This document shows, in pieces, positions 25,025 through 36,488 of a DNA stretch of 64,000 nt; position 1 is the stretch's first letter, and every line of letters starts with the position of its first letter. The position numbers and the translations under genes are program-made. The notes beneath the pieces are model-generated. The model was not told where the DNA came from. It ran no database searches and worked only from the letters and a program-made list of their open reading frames with translations. The stretch is from Ophioderma brevispina (taxonomy: Eukaryota > Echinodermata > Ophiuroidea > Amphilepidida > Ophiodermatidae): contig JAMKCH010001723.1 of NCBI GenBank assembly GCA_023653785.1, forward strand, positions 1 to 64,000. The letters run 5' to 3'.

Positions 25025-25323
25025 ATAGTATATTCATCACTTTTAACATCTGCAATCTGCTTGTCACCGTCTGCAATATGTTCCACAACTTCCACTTGCT
25101 CATAACCCGAGCAGCTTCCCAAGACAGAGAGCGGCCCACGTAAACTTGACAGTGCTTGCGGGTACTTTGCTCTAATTTTCCTTAAAATCGTCCAAATTGA
25201 TTGGGAAAAAGATACGTACATTAGAAACTCTTGAATACCCCTGGCATTAACATCCCGTTTTTCATCGAGTGCTTTTATCTTTCCATTTAAATTATGAAAT
25301 GTTACATTTTTGCACACTCCGTA
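25025..25323 (-). mobile_element. truncated relative of the 10603-11640 TA element
   Basis: On the minus strand it begins next to TA with CGGAGTGTGCAAAAATGTAA. It then follows the first 250 bp or so of 10603-11640 (shared CAATTTGGACGATTTTAAGG, AAATTAGAGCAAA and TCTCTGTCTTGGGAAG words). The other end is missing. A 115-codon frame (25015-25362, minus) lies over it but is not kept open in the longer relative, so I read it as chance. Confidence 0.65.
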
Positions 25324-25757
25324 TAAATCACAAAATGCAAGCAGTCTACTGCTAACACTCACTTTTCACATATATATTATAGCAGAAAGATTTGAAGACA
25401 CGAGCTGACAAAATTGACTAATTTATAGCAAAGACGTAGGCCCTACTATGAAAACAGAATCAATCGAGTGCATGAATACAGACGTTTTGAATATAAAGTT
25501 TAATATACAAAGTTTTGACCTTTGAATTGAAATTGCAATCAGTTTCAAGTTGAATTGATCAATAAGTCAAAAGGAAAGAAGGTCGTCATCAATGAACCAG
25601 ATTTTGGACTCTTCCAATGCTAAGCGCAACCACGCAATGAGATATAATTTAACACTTTTTCATCGAATTGCTGAAATTTGAAAATTATATTATTTAAATA
25701 CAAACATATACATAAAGCGACGTTTGATTTTTTTTTTGTGATTGCTCGAGACATCCC

Positions 25758-25881
25758 AGGATCCATCTGACCGACGACAGGGACATTTGGCGCAATATGT
25801 AACAGCATCTCGGCTGCGTCCGCTAGATAGATATACCACCCCAGGATTTCCCCCCGATACGCTAAATGCGAAACTTCCAGG
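25758..25881 (+). other. weak exon-like segment
   Basis: A T-rich stretch (25727-25737) precedes a CAG at 25755-25757. There follows a 124-base open segment with higher G+C than its surroundings, encoding DPSDRRQGHLAQYVTASRL and more. CAG|GTAATT follows at the end. The minus strand is open across the same interval, so even the strand is uncertain. No domain recognised. Confidence 0.2.
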
Positions 25882-25929
25882 TAATTGTTGTCTATCCTTC
25901 TCGGTCTTTCAGCGACAAACAAATTGTTA

Positions 25930-27854
25930 AGTCAGCACCTCTCGGGGTTAGGTATGGCCAAGTCGATGGGTAGGACGTGGTTGCTAGCTAGCTAGCCACT
26001 GCTATTAAAATCATCGCACCGGGTACTTTATAACGAATTCACCTTGTATTCCGACCACTTGGTAAACCGTGTTCTCAAAAAAGGTTTATTCAGATAAGGG
26101 TCTAAAAGGTGACATTTTTGTCGGTTTTTTTTAATACAGACGCCCTGTATTTGGGTACACTTTGATTTTAATTGAAATATTGCATGTATCCACAGTTGTT
26201 AACAGGTTTTGTAATCTATTATTTTTAAATCAGTAATAACCAGGTTTATTAGTCACCTTCTCAATGTAACACTAGTCTCGGATGAAGATAACGACCATTA
26301 TTCAAAGCATCTGCCGTGGGATTCGACTGGAACCAATTCTACGTAGTTCGAGAATTGCTTTTTATGACATCGTAGACTGTGTTGAAACACAACTGACATA
26401 ACAATTGCAAATTACTACTGCCCAAAAGATACCACTTTTCTGAAAGCGTGTGCTAATAGAATGTAGATAATAGGGAATAACATGCTCCACTTTTACTGAA
26501 TACCAAAACAGTGTGATTAGTGTCAGACTGCACATCAATAATGCTTAATGCCCCATTAAAGCAACACTCTCATTAGCCAAAGGGATCACTTTTTGACATT
26601 GCATTTAGGCCGTTTCCAATTGTGGCGAGGTTAAAAAGGTATCCCCTTAGTAATTTTTTTTCAGAATCATTTCTATCTAATGGTAATGCAATTTACTATC
26701 AATATACCTAAAGTACAAGGGCTGTGTCAATAACAGTCAAAAGTATCAATACACCTGATATTTAGTTGCTACAACTTAAACGTCAATATGAAAGCTCTTT
26801 TGTAAAATTGGTTGAACACGTTCTCCTTCTTGTGAAAAAAGAAAACTGTTGTCAATAAAAGTGAATTGGTACATACCAGTAAAAAATATATGCACGCTGC
26901 CAAACGGACGCAAAGTGCATTTCCTTTTGTTTGCTTTTTGTGTGCTGAAGTGATAGCTTACTCAGGATTTCTGAAGGGTGCACTCATTTTTTCAAACACA
27001 TCGTGGTTTTTACAGATACATAATGCTTGCTATGTATTAATCACGTGGGAAATACCTAAGCTCAAATTGAAGTCCGTGCATAGAATGTAAAAAAAAACAA
27101 AACAAAAAAAAGAAATCACAAATTTGTTATAAAATTTTCGGTATCCGGCATATGTTTGTTAAAATACGGTATCCTATAGCACTGTAATATTGCGCCTAAA
27201 TCGGAAAATCGATTCATCTCTAACTTTGGAATTTAAGTATTGTGTAGGTGACTCGTTAGTTCTGGATATATTTTTTATTACTACACAAATTTATATTTTG
27301 AAATCTCTGAGTCAGCCCCGCCTTTAGTCTGACAGAAGTATTAAACATTAATTTTTAACATCCTTTACCTGAAGGAGGGGCAGGGAGGCTCTCCATCTTC
27401 TTAAGATCAATCTTTTAACAATTAGATCATCATTATAAAGAACGTGACGCCTTAGAATATTGGCCCATTACATACGGGCAGTCTGAAGATGTTCTGAATA
27501 AAAATTGAAAGAGCATGTGTTTAGCATCATGGGATCTAGCTTTAAATCTATTCTACGTGACTCTTTCCTTCCGCGCCAAATCAAAGGATCCAAATAAGAA
27601 GGCACAAAATGATATTGACGATTTTGAGAAAGAGTGAGAGATATTTCAAGAGCAAAAGAACGTTTGTGAGATTGTTTACTTATTTTGAAGAGAGATAGCG
27701 ATGTTTAGAGGGTCGGGAGAAGTGAATGAGCATAAAACATTTGTCACATTCTGTAAATATTCTGGTAAAGAACTTCCATTTTACATGACAACAAAATATA
27801 CTGTCTAGATTGTAAAACCATGGCATTAACACGGCCAGTATGAATGCCGTTCAT
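25930..27854. other. unassigned A+T-rich DNA
   Basis: No gene, TIR element or tandem array recognised. There is an A-rich run near 27090-27112. Confidence 0.4.
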
Positions 27855-28876
27855 TTAAAGAGACACTGGTACATGTGAACTAGTGCACTCTCTTGATTTT
27901 CAAATTGAATATTTTTTGCATGGTTGTAAAGCTGTATTACATGGCCCTTACCTGAAATGAATAAGCCCCAATCAGCGCGCTTATTGTAAACAAAACGATT
28001 TTTATAATTAATGACTCCGGCGACATTTACTCAGCAGAGGACGCGCGAATGGCCGGTTTTTTTAACACCGAAAACTCGGTGAGTTGATTCCTACGGCATC
28101 CACTGTTTTCATCGTCGGTGACCTTTGTGGTTTAAATATCTATGAGTACGCGTTGATATATTCATGTAATAGCACACTGTTGATTAAATACGGCAAACTT
28201 AAGGTTAGACTACCAATTACCTGGATGTATTAGCATCTCTAGCCCCTTATAAGCAAATATTGGCAATTTTTGAAGAAGCGCCCCACTTTTTCAAATTGAT
28301 AGTTTTGCACAGTGACGTTGGTATTGTCTAGGAAACTATACCTGCGAACAGAGTGCTAAAAAATGCGGATTATCATAAATAGGCGATTTTGTACTTAGAA
28401 TTGGATCCAGATTGGACTTAACGGCTGAGCTGGAAAATGCTACTTTTATGCATCCGTCCTGATGAAATAGTGCCACCTCGCAAATAACCTCTACTTGACT
28501 GGCCTGACCATAAAAAAACAACTAATGGGATGCGCGTATACAATACATGGCGCTATTTCCCGCTATTGCACAGTAGTGGCCGTTTCAAGCACTTGAATTA
28601 TTATCGGGATCCCCGATAAATATTAGTTCTAATTACAAAATTCCTTGCGTTTTGTACACTAGACATTTTCGAGCTTAACCATTCACAGTATAGTTTACTA
28701 CCCGTTACCACTGGCCACCGGTAAAAATCTCAAAATTTTTTGAAAATTGGGGGGCGGCTCTTCAAAAAATGTGTCTAATATGCTTTAATGTTCCATCTGT
28801 TTTGGGTATGTTTTTTATGGTGAAATATATCTCTATTCTCCTATCTCTCTATTCTGCCAATGGCCTAGACTAAGTC
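27855..28876 (-). mobile_element. TTAA MITE, family A copy 3, interrupted and truncated
   Basis: On the minus strand this is family A. Its end TTAAAGAGACACTGGTACAT is at 27855, and body words (GCATGGTTGTAAAGCTGTA, CGGTGACCTTTGTGGTTTAA, AATTACCTGGATGT) run to about 28240. Similarity resumes at about 28783 with CATCTGTTTTGGGTATGTT and GCCAATGGCCTAGACT. The far terminus is lost beyond about 28876. The gap is filled by another element. Confidence 0.8.
28240..28780. mobile_element. element nested inside family A copy 3
   Basis: GAAGAAGCGCCCCACTTTTT (28272) and the inverse-like GGGGGGCGGCTCTTC (ending 28763) form TIRs. They sit exactly where the family A alignment breaks and resumes. Outer boundaries are approximate because the flanking duplication is not clear. 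Confidence 0.6.
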
Positions 28877-29010
28877 CTTTTGCGGTCATTGTTTGTTTTC
28901 ATGAATCCGCCTTTTCCGGACTAAAATTCATTAATAACTAGAACATAGACCTGTTCTGGAACGAAATACAACCTTGGCCAAGATTCACTATTTTTCTATT
29001 TTTCTTAAAT

Positions 29011-29012
<2 letters not shown>

Positions 29013-29044
<32 letters not shown>
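29013..29044. repeat. poly(T) tract, 32 bases
   Basis: This is a long homopolymer. Unlike the tracts at 21385, 57116 and 62828, I find no flanking direct duplication here. Confidence 0.9.
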
Positions 29045-29046
<2 letters not shown>

Positions 29047-29661
29047 TGCAACACGTGAACACTAGTGACTAGTATCTAATTGATATTACTGCGGCGAGTA
29101 ACATGAAGACGCGCGAAATTTCGCAGTCGGAAATTAAAGGTGTGTGTTCCGATTTACTGTATCTGTTCTCCACTTATATGAGACATGGCACCTTCATACA
29201 CTTACCATCATTAAACGTTGGAAACGAACTTGCGGTTTTATAATGAAGCAATAATGCACACGAGGCGATCCGGAACAATCCCCTTAACTAGTTCGTCTTA
29301 TGAAAAACACTAATTCAATTCCTTAAAAAATCACTGGGTAAATTAAACCGAAATCTCAAAAATACACGTTTTCCAATAATAGGGGGGGTAGGCATTCTTA
29401 GGCGACACTCTCGCTAATAGATCTTCTTTGTACTTTAGGTCTATTATTACCATAAGCGAATAAAATTATCCCCAGACCAAGGCATTATAGCTATACTTCC
29501 ATCATATCATAAATTACGCCATACGACGGAAGACAATTCGTCTGACGGGTAACATTTCTAAGTTATTTTTTTAAACTGATTAAATCAGAAATATGCAAAA
29601 TCGATTCATGGACGCGTTTTGGCCGAAAGAAGCTTATTAAATAATACAGGTTGTTTTCACA

Positions 29662-29776
29662 ATACTTAAAGGATAATACACGAGTTACTCTCCGGTCGTG
29701 GCTGAGAATTGGCTGAGGGGCGTAGCCCCGAAGCCATTCTCAGGCCACGAATGGAGAATACGAGTGGTAATATCCG
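29662..29776. repeat. 115-bp hairpin element with GGGGCGTAGCCCC loop
   Basis: The arms pair from GGATAATACACGAGT / ACGAGTGGTAATATCC through ATTGGCT / AGCCATT to a central GGGGCGTAGCCCC palindrome. It has the layout of a miniature element. Similar central words occur in the hairpin at 33205-33375. Confidence 0.7.
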
Positions 29777-31029
29777 ACTTAGCACACATCTGGAACGTCA
29801 CCCTATTGCTTTTTTCGCTCCATATTTTGCACGAATGGAGTGTTTTTGAAGTTAGTTTCTCATTCACAAGATAATCATTACCGATTAAAGCCGGATAAGG
29901 TATTCAAAGGTTGGTAGGAATGGGTGTGAATTAAGAAGTATTTAGAACGCCATACTGGACAAAACATAATTTCTGTGATTTGTATATGATGAATTTCATT
30001 ATTGATCGCATTTTCAAGTCCCCCGCATCAGCAGTTCGTACTGCAGATTCATTGGTATAGGTGCGTATTTGAATGTGTTGTGAACATTTGCGTAACAGAT
30101 GTGTAACCTTTAATTTGATACTCGCATTGACTTCATTACCCTGTTTGATACTATAGATTTAGGATACGCTATGATGCAATTACCGCTAAATGTTGTAACC
30201 TAGAATACAAAGTGGGATATTAACCCCGTATCTGTGAATTTACCAAGCTAAATGCACTTGCAACGTGAGGATGCCTTGTAATATATTTTAGTGTATTCTG
30301 AATCATGGATTTCGTTGTTCAAAATGAAAATAAACCTGAATGTGCATGTATATAATCCAAATCTGAAGTCTAGGGAGATTATGGATTAACCGCAAGGATG
30401 AGGGACTGGTTCTTGTGATTAATCCCAAACAGCTGTTACTCAGCTAAACTGGGATGTGGTTTCTGTACATACTATGTATCCATAACCAGATATCCATTAC
30501 ATGCCGATGGCAAATCATAATTCGGGAATAAACTGATCGACTACTGGCTCTATATGGGGACAAAGATTCATCGGTAGCTTGTGTTATTTTTGCTCCCTGG
30601 TATGCCAAGTTAATAGGAACTGGTAGAGTGTGAAGGTGCGTGGCCTCGGTTTTTTCCATATTAGGCCAAATAAGTCGGCTTTACGCTCGCATACAGTTTC
30701 AAATCGCCATTTTTACCACATTCGTTTTTTTAAGGTCACTTTTTTTCAATTTATTTAATCTGTCCGACTAAAACTGTCCTCGGAAAAAGTTTCATACGAT
30801 ACCCACTTTAAAATTTTTTAGCAGGAGACAATTTTTTTATTTATGACATACACCCACGAACAGCCTAACCCTAAAAACCAAAATTAAAACAAAATGGTTA
30901 CATGTACAACATAAAAACCTGTGTAGCGCATGCCTTTTGACTTAAAAGTTGCAACGCGAGAGATTTGAAGGCACTCAAATATTGCGTCATAATAGTATTT
31001 CATGGATAGATTAGATAACTCAATTAGAA
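29777..31029. other. unassigned DNA
   Basis: No gene or repeat unit that I can support. Confidence 0.4.
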
Positions 31030-31540
31030 TTATCTTACCTGATTGTATTTCCGCTACAGAAATGCCTTAAAGAGCGAAAAAAGAGATTTTGATTTGATTA
31101 TATTTCAATTGTAAAACATAGGCTGAATTTTCTATTTGCTCCTATACGGAAATTAGAAATTTTCACAATTGTTGTACCAAAGAAACCTTTCTCAGCTAAT
31201 CCTTTTAGATGGGAGATTTTTGATGGAAATCCTTACATCAGGGCAAATCAGTACTGTTGATTTTTTAAAGAACGCCATGTGAAATCTCTCGTTTCACCTT
31301 TAATTGGCTCTATAGAAAATCATGCTTTGATTTTTCTGTCGTTCACGACAGAAAATCAAAGCCTACGAAATTATCATCTTCTTACATCAAGACTGTGTAT
31401 TCAGCTTAATTATTCACTCATGTGTGATTGAAATATGTTGACAGCATTTAAAATAATGCAAACCTAAGGTTCGAAAAAAATGGGGCGCTGCTTCCAGAAA
31501 TGTCCTCTTTTTAAATGAAAAAAAATGGGAAATCTTACGG
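31030..31540 (+). repeat. repeat family E, copy 1
   Basis: Successive words (AACATAGGCTGAATTT, TTTGCTCCTATACGGAAATT, GTACCAAAGAAACC, AGATGGGAGATTTTTGAT, GTCGTTCACGACAGAAAATC) match copies at 41690, 44480-46990 and 49334. Relative to those copies it lacks about 170 bp between the CGTTTCACCTTT and CTATAGAAAATC words. There is no coding capacity. The class is unknown. Confidence 0.75.
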
Positions 31541-32100
31541 TCCGCATCTTTTCCTATGAACAAACTGAAATTCTTGCATATACTTTACACAAATTTACAT
31601 ACGAAAAAATACTTGATTATGAGTAAGCTTAGATCAATAACAGGGAAACACAATGAAATACCTATAAAGAAAACGCACAAAAGATACAAAGAAACAGCAA
31701 GTTTCTGTTAGAATTTTGACATTAAAAACAATACTGAACAAAATATTTTAGGCCTAAGTTACACGATACAAAAGTTTGAAGGAATAATGAACTAAAAGTA
31801 ATCAACAGCATCAATATAATATCACACAAGTCAATTTCAAAATTCCAACACAAAAATTTACTCAGTTGAAAAGGTATTGAATACTCCAAGTCATCCAATC
31901 AAAGAACAAGTACATTCTTGTGAATTCATAACTTCCACTAGAAAAAATAAACAAACACACAAACTAAAAAGAACGAACCAAAAATAACTCGTTTGTATGG
32001 GTATCACATCGTTATTTTCATGTGATTTTATCAAACGCAAATCTATTTCTAAATTGTGCTCATATGTAATACTGCTTTGTAAGTGTTTTTCCTGCATTGT
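31541..32100. other. unassigned A-rich DNA
   Basis: No gene recognised. A 116-codon minus frame (31891-32241) runs into the neighbouring palindrome and has no domain. Confidence 0.4.
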
Positions 32101-32210
32101 TTTACGCGAATGGAGAGAAAGTATCCAATAAGACGCATTCGTAACTCTGGCCGAAAGCTCGCTTTCTGAGTTACGAATGGCTGTTATTGTTACTTTCGCC
32201 CTTCGCAAAA
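32101..32210. repeat. 110-bp palindromic element
   Basis: A perfect inner stem CATTCGTAACTC (32136-32147) / GAGTTACGAATG (32168-32179) is embedded in imperfect outer arms (TTTACGCGAATGG / CCTTCGCAAAA). The loop is CCGAAAGCTCGCTTT. It looks like a small foldback. Confidence 0.65.
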
Positions 32211-33204
32211 TAATGGAGCGAACAAACAATAGGTTACTCACAGAGGTGTGGTTAATTAAAAAATTCGGTAACGTAAAGGTCGTAATTCGTGGTCCCGAAA
32301 ATGATTGAGGCCACGATTCAGTACCATTGCAGTAAGATAGAATGTCACACTATGTTACTTCCAATTGACACTTGTAACCTTTACCTCAAGCGAATAAAAT
32401 TGACATAAGGACCGGAACATGTTTGTGTCCCACAGCTATTGGCAATCGCGATAATCTGATTCTTGTCAGCCCAGTTTCTAGTTTCAGATAATAGAACAAA
32501 CACTCGGAAATAAATAACCATACTTAATTTCTCAGGATAGTTTCCTAATGTTGTGCGCCAACCAAACTTATCAAAGGTCCCCAAGTATTCCTCCTTTTCT
32601 CGTTGACTAATTTGAGATAAAGGGGTAAATTTTGTACAAGTTTCCAAATTCTAAAATGTTCTAATTGTGTTCCATGTTACTAGCTTACTTTGGTCCATGT
32701 AATAATATTAAAAAGGTAAGTAAGCCATATCTACGATTTAATGGTTTATTAAAGTGATTATCTTGTATGAAATCATCGGCACATATATAATGAAAGATCC
32801 TAAATCACACGTACCAGAGTTTTTCATGGCCATTGGGATATTCCTTGCGAAAAAATTCAATTTATTCCGTAAAATGTACACAACTGTACTGCAATCATGA
32901 AGCTACCATGTTTATTCCCTGTGGTATATTTCAACGCCGCATGCAATACGAAACCTAGCCTACGAAAATATATCACGTGACTTAAGCAAGTTTGCCTCAC
33001 AGCTCATCATTGTGTACTTCTTTTGAGTTCCCAAAGGATAGGAGCGAATCGTTTAAGAAATTTTTAAGCCAAAAAAACTACCTTTTTAAAACCTCAGTGA
33101 TTTGAGAAAATGTAAAGAGGGTGATTTAGAATACTCATTTGTTATTAACAAAAGTTTTAGTTGGCCTAAACCTACAATTCCGTGAACCGGTTCGTGACTA
33201 TTTA
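32211..33204. other. unassigned DNA
   Basis: No gene seen. The 88-codon minus frame at 32381-32647 has no recognisable features. Confidence 0.4.
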
Positions 33205-33375
33205 AGAAATAAAGGTCCAGATTTTCATGTTTATGGGAGAATAATGTGTCCGAGGCAAGTAAAAACATGACTACTGGGCGTGCGAAGCCGAGACCCATTA
33301 TTTCAAATTGTTTACTGCCGAGGACACATTATTCGACATAAAAAACATTGACATCGCACCCTTTAATTTCTATTC
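33205..33375. repeat. 171-bp palindromic element
   Basis: GAATAATGTGTCCGAGGCAA on the left pairs with TGCCGAGGACACATTATTC on the right. Outer arms (GAAATAAAGGTCC / CCCTTTAATTTC) extend the pairing. The loop holds GGGCGTGCGAAGCCGAGACCC. It is similar in plan to 29662-29776. Confidence 0.7.
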
Positions 33376-33459
33376 TATTACCGTAAGAAAGGAAAATATA
33401 CCAGAAAAACTGGCCATTTCTTACTAAAAAACGTCACAGTTTTTACGTCCTTTTAGAAG

Positions 33460-33620
33460 CGCGAGCCTTGTCTTCCCGCGTAAATGTTTAGCGTGTGCGC
33501 CTTGTAGCGATGGTGGCACGCGCCGAAAGAATGTGCGCTTTGCATCACGCATTAGAGCGTAATCGCGAACCATTATTGCATACTAATGGGCTAACAACCA
33601 ATCAAGAGCGCGCCTTTGAA
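33460..33620. other. CpG-dense patch
   Basis: About 17 CpG occur in 150 bp (GCGCGAG, CCGCGTAAATG, GGCACGCGCCGAAAG, AATCGCGAACC) in otherwise CpG-poor DNA. A CCAATCAAGAGCGCG word lies at its 3' side. It could be a promoter-type CpG patch or a young repeat. No transcript evidence is visible. Confidence 0.35.
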
Positions 33621-34279
33621 TACTGGGCAGTAGAGGTCATAGAATTATAGTTTTTATCGCAGTCGCACTATAACGCCAAGAGGACTGCCAGCATCGTTTA
33701 CCACACTTTTTCAATGTGAATGAATTTGGCCATGAATACAGGTTTTAGAACGAATTTGGGGTTTATTCCGTATTTGAAATGCGTGGTTACACTATTTGGC
33801 ACTCACAATCCCGTACCCACTATCTCTATAACAATTGGCCACACAACAGTATTTGTTGTATATTAGGCTAGCGGGTCAATGATCTATAGCGTTTACAAAG
33901 GTGTCCGCACCCCTAACAAGTACATAATTTTGCTAAATAATTAGTTAAAATTATGCACATCAGTTTTCTAGCGTGTTTCACTTCTAGGTATGGTTGGCTC
34001 ATTTCTTGGAAATTAATTAAAATGTCATTTCCTTTTTTTTCCGGAATATCAGTGACCAAGAATTTTACACCAGTTCCATTGACTCCGCAAATAATGGTTA
34101 CGATTGATAAGTATATCCGCCCGTTATGAATAGGAGAATAGGACAACGGACCTCAGATTCGCTTGGACTGCAAAGCCATTGGTATTGTCCATGACGTTAA
34201 CATGCTTTTGAATGTTTTCAAATCATGTAACGGAATTCTGATTGGCAAGCTATGACCTAACATCATAACATCTTGGTGC
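33621..34279. other. unassigned DNA
   Basis: No supported gene. A 77-codon minus frame (33913-34146) is clean but has no recognisable domain or splice context. Confidence 0.35.
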
Positions 34280-34560
34280 CGAACCAACACCCATAACTTA
34301 TCATATAAATCTGGACACTCTTTTCTATTCAATTACAAGTTTGTTCGGCACGGTTCAAACCGCATTTCCATATAGGTAGAATGATTTCCGTTTCGGCTAT
34401 GAACACAATAAAATTGCATAGAAAAGGGGTTACGCTGCAAGTGTTACGGGTTTGGTTATGCACCAGGTGTTAGGTCACAGTTTGCGCAAATATTATTTTT
34501 TTCTCATTGGCCATGGATCAAAGGAAAAATTGTTCAATTGTGATTACATACTTCGCATAA
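34280..34560 (+). repeat. repeat family D fragment
   Basis: GTGCCGAACCAACACCCATAACTTA, CTTTTCTATTCAATT and GGGGTTACGCT words follow the order found at 35220-35370 and, more distantly, at 52790-52850. It is degenerate. Confidence 0.45.
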
Positions 34561-34863
34561 GTAAAACCATTTTATTTCCACTATAAAACAATAATAAACT
34601 TTTTAGATTCCATTTATGTGTTATGGCATTGTAAAGGTTGACATTTTCATGAAATGACTAAATGCAATCTCAATTTCTTTTCTGAATATCATGATCAAGG
34701 GACAGACACTATGCCTGCATTGACTCAAGTCAAATAATGGCATTATTTACAAGTAACTCCACCTGCTATCAGCGGACAAAGCACGTCAGATTCCCCTTTG
34801 TTTTTATTGGAACTGCGAGCCCTCTGTAGCTCTTTGTTTACTGTCCCCGCAGTGAATAGATTG

Positions 34864-35145
34864 TCAGGAGTTTCTAGACGGTTTATACCATGCACCCCAG
34901 TTTTGGGGAGACGTTTCACATAGAAGTCTCAAGTACGCAAATGAGGTAATTAGCCCTTTTGATCCGTCATGCACTGTATGATGCTGTGTATCAGTAGCGT
35001 AGGACGAATCAAAGGCAACTCCTTTGTATACTTGGGACTTCAATCTGAAACGTCTACCCAGATTTGGATTGACTGCCGCTTTCGCAGATAAAAATAACTT
35101 TGAGGTTCTACTAGTTTCAATAATTTTGACTGTCAAATTAATCAT
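34864..35145 (-). other. 93-codon open frame, unassigned
   Basis: This frame begins MINLTVKIIETSRTSKLFLS and ends WGAWYKPSRNS. Codon composition is less A+T-biased than neighbours. I recognise no family, signal peptide or membrane segment. An AG (TTTGACAG) inside it could be an acceptor, but no good donor follows. It sits between two family D fragments. It is more likely chance than an exon. Confidence 0.15.
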
Positions 35146-35179
35146 TTTACTTGGACAAAGAAACTACTGTGAACAAAAC

Positions 35180-35860
35180 TCCACGGTGACATGTTTCTTG
35201 TACGCCTGTTGGACCTAACCTTTTTGTGCAGAACCAAGGATCCATAACTTACTGCGGACCTCTTTTCTATTCAATTTCACCACCAGATATTTAGAAAAAT
35301 ACCAAAAGAAGGTGGGTCAAGCGACCTATGCTAACCACACGGTAAATTGAAAAGAAATGGGGTTACGCGACCACTTTACTGAAGTTAAGTTTTGTTTCTG
35401 CACAAAGATATTAGTTCACGTCTGCCAAACAACTTTTCTTTCATGATGTTTTTTTTCCGCTTTGCTTCCTTTTCGGAAAAATGTGAAATATATGGTCAAA
35501 GTTAATTGAACGCACAGTAGAAGCTTAAGATGTATTTATTCTTGAAAGAGGAGAGTATCTGCGCTTGGCGTCATGAAAAAAAATAACTCGATCTGATCTG
35601 TGATGATCACCTGAAATCCTTTTTACTGGAAGTACAGAGCCATGTTTTTACCTATACAGTTGAACAGTATTTGTAGTGCTTTATCCTCTGCATAACCGAC
35701 AAATTTACTGGATATCAACAGGGCTATTTTTTCCTAGAGTCCAATTCTCATGTATACTACTGGTCGCTGATATTTAGGAAAGACATTGTGATGACATTTT
35801 ATTCATTGTCAATCAAATGTGCAACTTTTTGGCACTTGACAAATATCCCAGAGTATTGAA
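35180..35860 (+). repeat. repeat family D, copy
   Basis: Contains CAGAACCAAGGATCCATAAC, GGTCAAAGTTAATTGAACGC, AGAAGCTTAAGATGTATTTA, CATGAAAAAAAATAACTC, and near 35750 GTATACTACTGGTCGCTGAT and GACATTTTATTCATT. The same words occur in the same order at 52790-53000 and 58310-58600. Confidence 0.7.
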
Positions 35861-35889
35861 TGCTATAATTAGACAATATTAACCGAGCA

Positions 35890-36290
35890 GAAATCAGTTA
35901 CTTCGCCGATCTGCGTAACCAATGTCCTTATGCCAAGCATCTTTTCTCTTTGATCCCAGGGAGTAATCATGAAGCCTGGGTTCACCTACGTTTCCCTTTC
36001 GAATAAGGATGAAATATTTGGTCAAAGAATGTGAACATAATATGGAAACCTCTACTTTATTTATTCCGTAAAGAATTGTGTTCCACGTCATGAACAATAG
36101 CTTAATCTAAATGGGGTATGGTATAACACCTGGAATCTTTTCAAGTGCATGATAATAACAATGGCTCTAGCAGTTCCAGTGAAAAAGGAATCTGTGGAAG
36201 TGTTTTGGTCTTCTACATACCGAGCGAATTTATTTATCAATACCCCCATTATTGCTGGAGTACAAGAATCATGGTGTACACCCCGTGTCA
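35890..36290 (+). repeat. repeat family D, second adjacent copy
   Basis: ATGAAATATTTGGTCAAAG, CTTTATTTATTCCG, GTCATGAACAATAGCTTAATC, CACCTGGAATCTTTTC and ATAATAACAATGGC repeat the family D order. Two copies therefore stand in tandem, each diverged. Confidence 0.6.
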
Positions 36291-36488
36291 CTATCTTTAG
36301 GGCATGACTTGAGATGCACATTTAATTCATTTTCTCGAGATGTGCACATACTAGAAGTGAGAACACGCGTAGAATTGCTTTCTATAATTTTTAGGAATAG
36401 ATTTCGGAAGAATTATGTACTTACCAGGGGTGCGCCACCTCGGTCCTTATCCCCGCATCTTTTTCGCTTTGGCCTCATGGCCTAGAAT

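Noticed and set aside
25015..25362. 115-codon minus frame that looks protein-like
   Set aside because: Crosses the end of a truncated transposon whose longer relative at 10603-11640 does not keep the frame open.
29013..29044. Fourth poly(T)-marked duplication
   Set aside because: I looked for a repeat of the left flank within 1 kb on the right and found none.
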